Assembly: GCF_003332885.2 (NCBI RefSeq)
Contig: NZ_QOWJ01000008.1
Coordinates: 124,001 to 188,000 of the forward strand
Source of the DNA: Paracnuella aquatica
GTDB taxonomy: Bacteria > Bacteroidota > Bacteroidia > Chitinophagales > Chitinophagaceae
Length of the DNA stretch: 64,000 bases
Direction of reading: 5' to 3'
The notes beneath the pieces were generated by a model. It saw only the letters and a program-made list of their open reading frames with translations, searched no databases and was not told the DNA's origin. Below, piece after piece: positions 48,024-58,088 of this stretch. Within the stretch, counting starts at the first letter, position 1. Each line of letters opens with the position of its first letter. Position numbers and translations under genes: made by a program.

Positions 48024-48854
48024 CTATCGCAGGTCTTCAATGGCCACGGGGTCCATATCGGTATAGTTATAATTCTCACCGGCCATGCCCCAGATAAAAC
48101 CATAGCTGGCCGTGCCGCAACCCGAATGGATGGACCAGGGCGGCGAAATAATAGCCTGGTTGGCGGCCACCACCAAGTGCCTTGTTTCATGCGGTTCGCC
48201 CATCAGGTGCATTACCCGCTGGTTGGGCGCCACATCGAAATAGAAATAAGCTTCCATGCGTCTTGAGTGCACATGCGCAGGCATCGTGTTCCAAACCGAG
48301 CCAGGTTCCAAAATGGTAAGCCCCATCACCAGCTGGCTGCTTTGCAGGCCTTCGGCGTGTATGTATTTGTAAATGGTGCGTTTATTGGAGGTCAGGCCAT
48401 CGCCCACCGTTGCGGGCATTGCTTCAGCTTTCGAGCACTTTTTGTTATCGTAGCGTTGGTGCGCCGGTGCCGATAGCAGGTAAAAAAATGCAGGTGCGCC
48501 GGCATCTTTGCTGCGCAACAAAACTTCCTGCGTGCCTTTTCCCAAATAAAGTCCGTCGAGTTTTTCCAGATCATATTCCACGCCATCGGCGGTTACGCGG
48601 CCGGGGCCGCCCACATTGATGATGCCCAACTCGCGGCGTTCCAGAAAATATTCGGCCCGCAGTTCGGGATGCGCTTCCAGTTTGAGTGTATGCTGCACCG
48701 GGCAGGCACCGCCAATGATCACCCGGTCGTAATGCGAATAAGTGAGTTGAATGGTATCGGCAACATCGAGGTGCTCTATTAAAAAATGCTGGCGCAGTTC
48801 GGCGGTGGTCATCCGGCTTACTTCTTTGGGGCTGTGGTGGTAGCGTATCTCCAT
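48024..48854 (-). CDS. kduI: 5-dehydro-4-deoxy-D-glucuronate isomerase
   Basis: 276 residues from the ATG at 48854 (MEIRYHHSPKE), which aligns with the E. coli KduI N-terminus; the frame opens at 48911, a 19-codon extension that may also be used. The cupin metal-site residues HVHSRRME and the later His in EPHETRHLVV are present. YSHYDRVIIGGACPV is a KduI hallmark. The enzyme isomerises 4-deoxy-L-threo-5-hexosulose uronate to 3-deoxy-D-glycero-2,5-hexodiulosonate, the step before KduD (15.3-16.1 kb here). It is unusual that the two genes are over 30 kb apart. The gene is convergent with PAP2 and appears to be a single unit. Confidence 0.93.
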   Translation of the reverse strand: MEIRYHHSPKEVSRMTTAELRQHFLIEHLDVADTIQLTYSHYDRVIIGGACPVQHTLKLEAHPELRAEYFLERRELGIINVGGPGRVTADGVEYDLEKLDGLYLGKGTQEVLLRSKDAGAPAFFYLLSAPAHQRYDNKKCSKAEAMPATVGDGLTSNKRTIYKYIHAEGLQSSQLVMGLTILEPGSVWNTMPAHVHSRRMEAYFYFDVAPNQRVMHLMGEPHETRHLVVAANQAIISPPWSIHSGCGTASYGFIWGMAGENYNYTDMDPVAIEDLR

Positions 48855-49035
48855 ATCGAGTCCCGAACTTTTCGCGGCCGCTTTTTCCGCAGGCAGTGGT
48901 GCACTGTTCATGTGGCGAATGGGTTTGATGAAAAGGGTGAATACGCGGCATTTTTTACCGCGAACAATGGTACGCCAAAAAAATGATTACCACCGAAGGT
49001 CTAATGCGCAGCACCACTGAAAGCATTAAAACCAC

Positions 49036-49090
49036 AACGGACGCAAAGCGCAACCACGTTTTGAGTTGGTTGCGCTTTGCGTCCGTTTTT
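49036..49090 (+). terminator. Perfect 21-bp hairpin with T-tract
   Basis: Arms at 49036-49056 and 49067-49087 (AACGGACGCAAAGCGCAACC and its complement) flank a 10-nt loop, followed by TTTTT on the plus strand. No plus-strand gene ends here; on the minus strand it lies 19 bp after the small ORF's stop. It may be a terminator or a repeat. Confidence 0.5.
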
Positions 49091-49108
49091 GCTCAGCAAA
49101 AAATGGGC

Positions 49109-49303
49109 TTAAATGCTGTTCTCGCCTCTCTTTGTGGTGTTGCGGTCAGCACCGTCCGATTCATCTTTGCGGTGGGGTTCGCCTTTTTTATGGCTCACAC
49201 CCAATGCGCCTTTTTGTGGGTTCTGCTGCTCCTCGCCTTTGCGTGGTGGGTTCACCGTATCGCGGTTGCGGCTGTCTCTTTCGCCTTTGCTGCTGTTACT
49301 CAT
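49109..49303 (-). CDS. Possible small basic hydrophilic protein (64 residues)
   Basis: From an ATG at 49303 the product begins MSNSSKGERDSRNRDTVN and is almost entirely charged or polar (Lys, Arg, Glu, Asp, Ser, Gly), with no hydrophobic core. Such composition is seen in small disordered stress proteins, but no family is recognised. A longer frame reaches 49378. The only support for it being real is the high hydrophilicity and a plausible start in a stretch without other genes; a chance ORF cannot be excluded. Confidence 0.35.
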   Translation of the reverse strand: MSNSSKGERDSRNRDTVNPPRKGEEQQNPQKGALGVSHKKGEPHRKDESDGADRNTTKRGENSI

Positions 49304-49441
49304 ATGTAAAAATTTAGGGTAAATAATCGGGCAACCTTTTCCGGCTGCCCCGCTCTTTTCCCCGAAAGATTGTGCCATAACCGATTAAAAAAAACGCGGT
49401 GCTCAACAGCACAGGCACAGTTTTTTCCGGGTTAGCGCCAC

Positions 49442-50734
49442 ATGAACTCGGCAACAGCGCAACATAATGAAAGTGAAACAACCGATGCCCCGCCGCCCAA
49501 ACGCACCAGTGTTTTCCCAGCCCTGCAAAATTCCAATTACCGCATTTATTTTTCCGGCCAACTGGTATCTGTGATCGGTACTTGGCTGCAAATTGTAGCG
49601 CAGGGCTGGCTGGTGTTACAACTTACCCAGTCGGCATTTTTAATTGGCCTGGTGGCAGCTTTGGCTACCACGCCGTCATTGCTGTTTTCCCTGTTTGGCG
49701 GCGTCATTGTAGACCGGTTTCCTAAAAAACGAATCCTCTTTTTTACACAGCTCACCAACACAGCGCTGGCTTTAACCCTGGGTATACTCACCATTTTGGG
49801 GTTGGCCTCCATCCCCATCATTTGCGTGCTGGCGTTTTGCATGGGCACCGTTAATGCGCTGGATGCACCGGCCCGGCAAGCCTTTATCCCCGAAGTTGTG
49901 ACCAAAGACGAACTGGCCTCGGCGGTGGCGCTCAACTCCGCGGTGTTTAATGCCGGGCGGGTTATTGGCCCGGTCATCGCCGGGATTTTGATTGCCGTGG
50001 TGGGCACGGGCTGGGCGTTTATTGCCAATGCCGTATCGTACGCCGCCGTGCTGATTGCGCTGCGCTTCATGCACATAAAACCATCGCCGCCAAGTCCGCC
50101 GCAGCATCCATTTACCGCCATCAGGCAGGGTGTTCAATATGCGTTTGCGCATCCCATCATCCGGGTGCTGCTGGTGTATGTGGCCATCCTTTCCATTTTT
50201 GGCTGGTCTTATTCTACGCTCATGCCCATTATTGCACAAACAGGCTTCGGGCTGGGCGCCACCGGGCTGGGTTGGCTGTACACCGCTACGGGCCTGGGTT
50301 CGCTGCTGGCGACGCTGGTGGTGAGTGCCGGCGCCAAACGAATCAGGCCCACCTATTTTGTAGTGGGCGGCGCGGTCATTTTTTCCATCAGCCTCATGTT
50401 TTTTGCACAAACCAATTCGCTAAAAGCGGCGCTGCCATTGCTGTTTTTGGTGGGCATGGGTTTGATCAGCCAAAGCGCTATGACCACTACCATGATCCAA
50501 AGCATGGTGGAATCACAATTCAGGGGCCGGGTGATGAGCATTTATGTGCTGATGTTTTTGGGCATGTCGCCGGTGGGTAATTTCCTGGTGGGCTTTTTAA
50601 GCGACCGGCTTGGTTATGCAACGGCCATTACCATCAATGCAGGTGTGGTGTTGGTAGCTGGGTTGTCGTTGTTGTTGCTGCGCAATAAAATACGAGCCGC
50701 TTATCTGACCTATAAAAGCACCCTGCCGCAGTAA
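49442..50734 (+). CDS. MFS transporter
   Basis: A 430-residue permease with about twelve hydrophobic segments. The loop motif DRFPKKRILFFTQ after the second segment matches the conserved D-x-x-x-R/K-R motif A of MFS drug or siderophore exporters, and a second half-repeat (SDRLGYATAI) lies near residue 395. It is most like the EntS/MFS_3 group that opens with a segment similar to LQNSNYRIYFSGQLVSVIG. The substrate is unknown. It has a single-gene position with no adjacent regulator. Confidence 0.92.
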   Translation: MNSATAQHNESETTDAPPPKRTSVFPALQNSNYRIYFSGQLVSVIGTWLQIVAQGWLVLQLTQSAFLIGLVAALATTPSLLFSLFGGVIVDRFPKKRILFFTQLTNTALALTLGILTILGLASIPIICVLAFCMGTVNALDAPARQAFIPEVVTKDELASAVALNSAVFNAGRVIGPVIAGILIAVVGTGWAFIANAVSYAAVLIALRFMHIKPSPPSPPQHPFTAIRQGVQYAFAHPIIRVLLVYVAILSIFGWSYSTLMPIIAQTGFGLGATGLGWLYTATGLGSLLATLVVSAGAKRIRPTYFVVGGAVIFSISLMFFAQTNSLKAALPLLFLVGMGLISQSAMTTTMIQSMVESQFRGRVMSIYVLMFLGMSPVGNFLVGFLSDRLGYATAITINAGVVLVAGLSLLLLRNKIRAAYLTYKSTLPQ

Positions 50735-52550
<1,816 letters not shown>

Positions 52551-52567
52551 GTATTTTTATAAAACAC

Positions 52568-52636
52568 AAAGGCACAAAAAGTAGAAGGGATCGCAAAGGG
52601 CAACCTTGCTGAACCTTATTCTTTTTGTGCCTTTTT
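52568..52636 (+). terminator. Terminator of metY
   Basis: AAAGGCACAAAAAG and CTTTTTGTGCCTTT form a 14-bp stem with a 39-nt loop, followed by TT. The loop is large, so strength is uncertain. It lies 17 bp past the stop codon. Confidence 0.6.
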
Positions 52637-52646
52637 ATTTACAATT

Positions 52647-53186
52647 ATGCCAATGGTTATTGAAATAATAAAAGGCGATATCACCCGCGTGGAAGTGGAT
52701 GCCATTGTTAACGCAGCAAACACTTCATTAATGGGCGGCGGTGGCGTAGATGGTGCCATACACCGTGCCGGCGGACCCGCCATTTTGGAAGAATGCCGCA
52801 AAATAGTTGCGCGGCAGGGAGGTTGCCCTACGGGTTCGGCAGTGATGACCACTGCGGGCAGGCTGCCTGCGCAATACGTGATTCACACCGTAGGCCCGGT
52901 ATGGCGTGGTGGTAAAAATGGCGAGCCCCAATTATTGGCGCAATGTTATAGGCATTCGCTGCAACTCGCTGCGGATAACGGTTGCAGGTCCGTTGCATTT
53001 CCCAATATCAGCACCGGCGTTTATGGTTATCCCAAGGAAGCCGCTGCGCAAATAGCGGTGCGATCGGTTTTGCATTTTGCAACAACACCCACTACCATTG
53101 AGCGGGTGCTGTTTGTTTGTTTCGATGATGAAAACTACCGGCTGTTGCAACAGGAGTTGCAGCGGCAGCAAGGCACACAGCCATAG
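52647..53186 (+). CDS. Macrodomain protein (O-acetyl-ADP-ribose deacetylase type)
   Basis: A 179-residue single-domain protein of the YmdB/MacroD type. It has the ADP-ribose-binding features [34 protein letters not shown] and the phosphate loop [12 protein letters not shown]-like [12 protein letters not shown]. Catalytic-type Asn and Asp residues of the first motif are present. It would remove ADP-ribose or O-acetyl groups. The start is just downstream of the metY terminator. No partner ADP-ribosyl transferase is adjacent; it is convergent with the DUF1080 gene. Confidence 0.94.
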   Translation: MPMVIEIIKGDITRVEVDAIVNAANTSLMGGGGVDGAIHRAGGPAILEECRKIVARQGGCPTGSAVMTTAGRLPAQYVIHTVGPVWRGGKNGEPQLLAQCYRHSLQLAADNGCRSVAFPNISTGVYGYPKEAAAQIAVRSVLHFATTPTTIERVLFVCFDDENYRLLQQELQRQQGTQP

Positions 53187-53236
53187 TTTTTTTACAAAAA
53201 ATAAACGGCTATGCGCAACCGAAATTCAATACTCAA

Positions 53237-54094
53237 TTAATTGGTGCGCATCCGCAATTGCTGCAATACTTCGGTGAGGCGTGCTTTGTTATTCATATAA
53301 GGCGCCAGGTCAAAGATCCGCACATTGCGAAAATCAACCGGGTGGCTTTCAGACTGCAGCGAAATATAACCGCCATTGATGGGTGCGCCATCGGCATATC
53401 CTGCTTTCTTCACCCATGGGTCGCGGCCATCGTATTGCGGGCGGGTAAACGTAAACACGGTATCGCCGTTTACAATATGCTGCACCAGTGAATCGGCAAG
53501 CACCAGCGCCTGCGCTTTTACCCACTGCTCGCCATGATATGTTTTGGAAGTGCTGTTGATGCAATGCGGTAAAAACAATTTGTCGTTGACAAAAACATTG
53601 GTACCCGGCGTGCACAGGTTTGCCGTGGTGCGGTTGTTTTTACCATCACCGCCCAGAAACTGCATCTCCAACGAAATAGGAAAATCCTGGTCCAGCGCCA
53701 GTGTGTTGGGCGGCTGGCAATGCAGCATGGCACCACTGTTGCGGGTTGCCCATCCCTCGCCGCCTTTGGCCTGATCGCCTACAAAACGATACTCTACTTC
53801 CAGCAGGTATGCAGAATAAGGCTGGTTGAAATAGATGTGGCCATACTGCCTTTTAAAATCATCGTAGCCATCGTAGCGCACCTGCATCATGCCATCGGCT
53901 ACACGAAATGTTTGTGCATAGTTTTCATTGAGCGGGTGGTCTTTGATCTTGATGGTCCAGTCGGACAGGTCTTTGCCGTTGAACAGGGTTTTCCAACCGT
54001 TTTGCGGCAGGCCTTTCCGGGCAGTACAACTAAAAAATAAGGCGCAAACAAGCGTGCAATAGAGCATTGCGGAAATGGTCCGGGAGTTGAACAT
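53237..54094 (-). CDS. DUF1080 (3-keto-disaccharide hydrolase domain) lipoprotein
   Basis: 285 residues from the ATG at 54094, with a lipoprotein signal (FFSC). The DUF1080 domain opens with NGWKTLFNGKDLSDWTIK and continues with LLEVEYRF, NSGAMLHC and GGYISLQSESHPVDFRNVRI. Pfam names the family after hydrolases of 3-keto-disaccharides. In such pathways a GMC-type enzyme first oxidises the glycoside and the DUF1080 protein then cleaves it. A GMC oxidoreductase and a TIM-barrel protein are found at 39.2-41.9 kb, but not next to this gene. It shares a 247-bp divergent region with the sialate O-acetylesterase. Confidence 0.88.
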   Translation of the reverse strand: MFNSRTISAMLYCTLVCALFFSCTARKGLPQNGWKTLFNGKDLSDWTIKIKDHPLNENYAQTFRVADGMMQVRYDGYDDFKRQYGHIYFNQPYSAYLLEVEYRFVGDQAKGGEGWATRNSGAMLHCQPPNTLALDQDFPISLEMQFLGGDGKNNRTTANLCTPGTNVFVNDKLFLPHCINSTSKTYHGEQWVKAQALVLADSLVQHIVNGDTVFTFTRPQYDGRDPWVKKAGYADGAPINGGYISLQSESHPVDFRNVRIFDLAPYMNNKARLTEVLQQLRMRTN

Positions 54095-54341
54095 GGCTGC
54101 AAATATTGTTTTAGGTGCATTGCCGCGCCACAGGTGTATTAGCGGCGCAGCTATTATTGGCTTAAAGATAAAGGGATGCACGAAGCGGCAAAAAATAAAC
54201 ATGGCAATGCTGCAAAATGAAGCTCGTTTCAAAATCCATTTTGTGCATCGTGGTTATAAATAACGCTAGCAAACTAGCATGCGCATCATCAGCCCTCGAA
54301 CAATATTTACTCCTTAACTTCCCGCTACAATCATTGCATCC

Positions 54342-55763
54342 ATGAAACAATACTTGCACCAATGCTCATTGCTTTTTTCGTTTATCCTGCTCGCCTTCGC
54401 TGCATCGGCTAATGTGCGGCTGCCCGCCATTATTGGCAACCACATGGTGTTGCAGCAATCGGGCATCGTCAATCTCTGGGGCTGGAGCGATGCTTCGGAA
54501 AAAATCACGATCCGCACCAGTTGGGATACGACCACATACACTACTACTGCATCTGCCGAAGCACGCTGGCAGGTAGCCATCCGCACACCGGCTGCTGGCG
54601 GCCCGCACCGCATTACCATTAAAGGCAATAACACCATTGAACTGGAAGATGTAATGATTGGCGAAGTATGGTTGTGCAGCGGGCAAAGCAATATGGAATG
54701 GAGCGGCGACAACGGCTTGCCGCAAACCCTTTCCGAAATGCCCAATGCCACCAATAAACAAATCCGCTTTTTTCATGTGCCCCGCACTACATCGCGGCAC
54801 CCGCAAGATGATGTAAAAGCACAATGGGTGGTGTGCACCCCCGAAGACATGAAGCGGTTCAGCGCCATCGGGTATTTTTTTGGTAAAGAAATAAATGCTG
54901 CGCTGCAGGTGCCGGCAGGCCTCATCAATGCCAGCTGGGGTGGCACACCCGCCGAAGTGTGGACACCCGAACCAACGGTAACCGCAAACGCCGACCTGGC
55001 TGCTGCTGCCAAAAAGCTAACGCCGCAGCAGTGGTGGACGGTGCGGCCCGGTGCTGCATACAATGGTATGATTGCACCACTGGCGCCCTACGGCATTGCC
55101 GGCGTATTGTGGTACCAGGGCGAATCGAATGTGGGCACGGCTAATACGTACACGCCACTATTTACCGCTATGATCGAACACTGGCGCAAGGCTTTTGGCA
55201 AACAGTTCCCGTTTTATTTTGTGCAAATTGCGCCGTACAGCGGCTATGGCAAAGACAATATGGGCAGCGCTTTGTTGCGCGAAGCACAAACCGCCACGCT
55301 GGTCCTGCCCCGCACCGGCATGGTTGTCACTACCGACCTGGTGGATGACATTGCCGACATACATCCAAAGATGAAAAAAGAAGTGGCGCACCGGCTGGCA
55401 CAGCTGGCACTGGGTGATGCTTACGGTCAAAAAGTTGCCACCTATCAAAGCCCGCGGTACAGTCATTTCAGCGAAGAAAAGGGCCGGATGCGGATTCATT
55501 TTACCGAAGGGGTAGCTAAACTTACCATCCGCGGTGGCGCACTTAAAGAGTTTTATGTAGCCGGCGAAGACCGGATATTTTACCCGGCTGCCGCCAAAAT
55601 TGAAGGCAAAACCATCGTGGTTTCGAGCAAGCAGGTGGCCAAACCGGTGGCGGTGCGTTTTGCATTTACCAATGCACCGCAGCCCAACCTATACGGCGAA
55701 AATGGGCTACCGGCGGTGCCTTTCCGAACCGATAAATGGAACGATGTGCTGACGGTAAAATAA
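54342..55763 (+). CDS. Sialate O-acetylesterase family protein (SASA domain)
   Basis: 473 residues with a Sec signal ending ASAN. The SASA/SGNH nucleophile Ser116 is in CSGQSNMEW, followed by NASWGGTPAEVW and WYQGESN, the remaining family blocks; a His near DIHPKMK is the probable third triad member. An N-terminal beta-domain (residues about 25-110) precedes it. Family members remove acetyl groups from sialic acids, but in polysaccharide-degrading Bacteroidota many act on acetylated plant glycans (CE20 type). Given the CAZymes elsewhere in the window the latter is likely. No sialic acid genes are nearby. Confidence 0.9.
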   Translation: MKQYLHQCSLLFSFILLAFAASANVRLPAIIGNHMVLQQSGIVNLWGWSDASEKITIRTSWDTTTYTTTASAEARWQVAIRTPAAGGPHRITIKGNNTIELEDVMIGEVWLCSGQSNMEWSGDNGLPQTLSEMPNATNKQIRFFHVPRTTSRHPQDDVKAQWVVCTPEDMKRFSAIGYFFGKEINAALQVPAGLINASWGGTPAEVWTPEPTVTANADLAAAAKKLTPQQWWTVRPGAAYNGMIAPLAPYGIAGVLWYQGESNVGTANTYTPLFTAMIEHWRKAFGKQFPFYFVQIAPYSGYGKDNMGSALLREAQTATLVLPRTGMVVTTDLVDDIADIHPKMKKEVAHRLAQLALGDAYGQKVATYQSPRYSHFSEEKGRMRIHFTEGVAKLTIRGGALKEFYVAGEDRIFYPAAAKIEGKTIVVSSKQVAKPVAVRFAFTNAPQPNLYGENGLPAVPFRTDKWNDVLTVK

Positions 55764-55813
55764 TTTCCCGGCCCGCATTTTGAAATCATTGTTCACCGTA
55801 AAAAATTATAGCT

Positions 55814-56287
55814 ATGGCACAAATAAACCAGATCGGACTCGATACGCAGCAATCCGGGCAACTGTCGGAGAAGCTGAATGTTTTACTGGCAAACCTGCAG
55901 GTATTTTACATCAATGCCCGCGGCCTGCATTGGAACATTACAGGCGACAAGTTTTTTGAACTGCATGTAAAATTTGAAGAACTGTACAACGACCTTCTGC
56001 TAAAAGTGGATGAAGTGGCCGAACGTATTTTAACCCTCGGCAATACGCCGGCACATTCGTTTACACAATACCTGCAGCAGTCGCACATAAAAGAGGCCAC
56101 CGATATTGCCGACGCAACCACTGCGGTGCAAACCATTGTGGCCAACCTGCAAACCCTGCTTACAGTGGAACGCGACATCCTGCACCTGGCCGGCGAGGCT
56201 GGCGATGAAGGCACTTCGGCCTTGATGAGCGACTACATCAGGCAACAGGAAAAAATGGTGTGGATGTATGGCGCATTTTTAAAATAA
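55814..56287 (+). CDS. dps: Dps family DNA-protection / ferritin-like protein
   Basis: A 157-residue four-helix protein of the Dps type. Ferroxidase residues are visible in RGLHWNITGDKFFELHVKFEELYNDL (His and Asp plus Glu at the dimer interface), and the length is normal. Dps oxidises iron with hydrogen peroxide, stores it in a dodecamer and protects DNA in stress or stationary phase. It has its own leader with an A/T-rich stretch and is followed by a strong terminator, so it is a single-gene transcript. Confidence 0.95.
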   Translation: MAQINQIGLDTQQSGQLSEKLNVLLANLQVFYINARGLHWNITGDKFFELHVKFEELYNDLLLKVDEVAERILTLGNTPAHSFTQYLQQSHIKEATDIADATTAVQTIVANLQTLLTVERDILHLAGEAGDEGTSALMSDYIRQQEKMVWMYGAFLK

Positions 56288-56311
56288 CCTGCATCTTTTA
56301 TTTTTTACAAA

Positions 56312-56343
56312 AAAAACCCCGCGGCCGGTGCTGCGGGGTTTTT
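56312..56343 (+). terminator. Terminator of dps
   Basis: A perfect AAAAACCCCGC/GCGGGGTTTTT stem with a 10-nt loop, 24 bp after the dps stop codon. Confidence 0.9.
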
Positions 56344-56445
56344 GTTTGCACCAAAATGTGTTACCGGAAACGATACAATAGTTTTTGAAACTCGATGCAC
56401 TACAAGCCCGGCACAACATTTTTAGCAGGTTTTGAAAAAGAACTT

Positions 56446-57132
56446 ATGGAAGAAAATAAAAACAACCAGCGTACCAGCGGCAACAATGCCAACGGTATTC
56501 CTGACGAAAGCAATACAAAGCCCATGGATAGCCGTAAGGATGTGGAACAATCGCCGGATGAAAAAACCGACCAGGATTTTCCGGGCTATCCGCACTACCC
56601 CGCTAAAGAAGACGCCATGAACCAGCGCAGCGGTATGGTTCGCGAGGATATTGATGTAGAAAATATTCCCAATTCAAAAAATATGACCGGTGTAAGCCAG
56701 CGTTTTGGATTGGAACAGCAGCCCACACCGGGCAGCGCCGATGGCCCCGGCAATGATGCGCCCCGCGAGCCCAACCAAACCGGTGACGACGAAGACCTGG
56801 GCATGAGGCCCGGCACTGAAGCCGATGTATCGGCCGAGGAGCGCCGTACGCTGGAAGATGCAACGTATTACCGCCCTACCAATGATGCCGACAACCTGCG
56901 CACTGCCCACCTCGACAACACCGATTTTGACGGCGAGCCCCTGAACGAAGAAAGCTTTGGCAGCACCGTTAGCGGCGCCGGCCTGGATGTGCCCGGCGAA
57001 GTGGATGAAACGAATACCGAATCGATGGGCCAGGGCGATGAAGAAAATAAATACTACAGCCTCGGCAGCGACCGCCAGGACCAAAACGAGGAAGACCCGT
57101 ATTCGGGACCGGACCGGAATAATGGCTTGTGA
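56446..57132 (+). CDS. Acidic, low-complexity hydrophilic protein of unknown function
   Basis: 228 residues from the ATG at 56446 (MEENKNNQRTSGNN); an ATG at 56395 would add 17. The product is almost free of hydrophobic stretches and very rich in Asp, Glu, Asn, Gly and Pro, so it is probably intrinsically disordered. The C-terminal part has a distinctive run: DGEPLNEESFGS, GLDVPGEVDETN and EENKYYSLG, which I recall as a conserved tail in uncharacterised Bacteroidota proteins. No domain can be named. It lies between dps and FixH genes, so a stress role is possible but unsupported. Confidence 0.75.
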   Translation: MEENKNNQRTSGNNANGIPDESNTKPMDSRKDVEQSPDEKTDQDFPGYPHYPAKEDAMNQRSGMVREDIDVENIPNSKNMTGVSQRFGLEQQPTPGSADGPGNDAPREPNQTGDDEDLGMRPGTEADVSAEERRTLEDATYYRPTNDADNLRTAHLDNTDFDGEPLNEESFGSTVSGAGLDVPGEVDETNTESMGQGDEENKYYSLGSDRQDQNEEDPYSGPDRNNGL

Positions 57133-57138
57133 TAAGAG

Positions 57139-57217
57139 TTACGATTGACGATTTTCGATTGACGATTTTGAAGAATGACAATTTGCCTTCAACCCAATCG
57201 TAATTCGTCAATCGTAA
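57139..57217. repeat. Intergenic inverted repeat with 14-bp tandem duplication
   Basis: Left arm 57139-57160 and right arm 57196-57217 are inverted with 2 mismatches in 22. Within the left half CGATTGACGATTTT is duplicated in tandem at 57142-57155 and 57156-57169. The element sits directly after a stop codon and may act as a terminator or be a small mobile palindrome. Confidence 0.6.
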
Positions 57218-57320
57218 ATATCTCCCCTCCTGATTAATATCAGCTTTCGCCTTGCCCCTACTCATCCCGCCCCGGGATCCTTTTACGCATTTTTGCCCCG
57301 AAACGTTAAACCACTTCATC

Positions 57321-57758
57321 ATGAAGATTAACTGGGGCCACCGCATTGCAGGCGTGTACATTTTATTTGTTATTGGCATTTTATACCTCGTTTACCGGGC
57401 CAATAATGAAGAGCACGACCTTGTTACCGAAGACTACTACGGCGAAGAGCTGAAATACCAATCTGTTATTGACCAAAAAGACCGCGTAGCACGGCTATCG
57501 GCACCGCCAAAAATGGAAGTGTCGGGCGGCAAGCTGCTCGTGAGTTTTCCCACCGAATTTGATGGAACGCTAACCGAAGGCGAGTTGTATCTCTATTGCC
57601 CATCCAACCAGGGCAACGACCTACGGCGCAGCTTTTCGGTAACCAATGGCGCTTTTGCGTTGCAGTTGCCCAATGACATCCAAGGTTTGTACGACATTAA
57701 GCTGACCTGGAAAAGCGGCGGCAAAACCTATTTCCAGGAGCAAAAACAATTCTTTTAG
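57321..57758 (+). CDS. FixH family protein (cbb3 oxidase assembly)
   Basis: 145 residues from the ATG at 57321 (MKINWGHRIAGVYILF). One membrane segment (about residues 8-26) is followed by a periplasmic FixH-type domain beginning with VTEDYYGEELKYQSVIDQ, the family hallmark. FixH/CcoH is needed for assembly of cbb3-type cytochrome oxidase. The two following genes, a small membrane protein and a TauE/SafE protein, are usual companions of the cco locus in Bacteroidota, and all three are tightly packed. The oxidase genes themselves (ccoNOP) and ccoG are not in the window, so they are presumably elsewhere. Confidence 0.88.
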   Translation: MKINWGHRIAGVYILFVIGILYLVYRANNEEHDLVTEDYYGEELKYQSVIDQKDRVARLSAPPKMEVSGGKLLVSFPTEFDGTLTEGELYLYCPSNQGNDLRRSFSVTNGAFALQLPNDIQGLYDIKLTWKSGGKTYFQEQKQFF

Positions 57759-57760
57759 CC

Positions 57761-58081
57761 ATGAAAGCCTTCCAACAAAAAAACATTCTGAAATGGCTAG
57801 CAATGGCTTCACTGCTCGCCGCATTCTTGGTGCATTTTTCAACCGATTATGCTATTGGTGGCGCCTCGCCCCTTGCCCTGCTGCTGACGGCGGCTGGCGC
57901 TTTGGCCCTGCTAAAAAAAGCGGAACTGGTGGGCAGCCTGTTGCTGCTTTTTGCTGGCGGCTCCCTCCTTATTTTTCCGTTTTTAAATGTAGCACCGCTG
58001 GTGTACACGTTCCTGGCGCTGCCCATGTTGGTGTTGGGTTTGATCCAATCCATCGGCTGGTGGCAGCAGGAAAACAATTAG
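57761..58081 (+). CDS. Small four-segment membrane protein in the FixH operon
   Basis: A 106-residue hydrophobic protein starting 2 bp after the FixH stop codon. Hydrophobic segments lie at about residues 13-27, 35-50, 56-71 and 78-98. I do not recognise the family. Translational coupling is likely given the spacing before it and the 7 bp to the next gene. Its place between FixH and a TauE/SafE protein suggests a role in cbb3 oxidase maturation or metal delivery, but that is inference from the operon. Confidence 0.75.
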   Translation: MKAFQQKNILKWLAMASLLAAFLVHFSTDYAIGGASPLALLLTAAGALALLKKAELVGSLLLLFAGGSLLIFPFLNVAPLVYTFLALPMLVLGLIQSIGWWQQENN

Positions 58082-58088
58082 CCGATTA

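Larger units (their letters stand above)
48855..49441. other. Intergenic region between kduI and the MFS gene
   Basis: Nearly 590 bp, with the kduI leader on the left, a 21-bp perfect hairpin, and a possible 64-residue basic protein on the minus strand. The rest has no clear signal. The presumed MFS promoter must lie in the last 100 bp. Confidence 0.5.

Noticed and set aside
57142-57169. Tandem 14-bp words as a start of a CRISPR array
   Set aside because: Only two directly abutting copies without spacers, and no cas genes.
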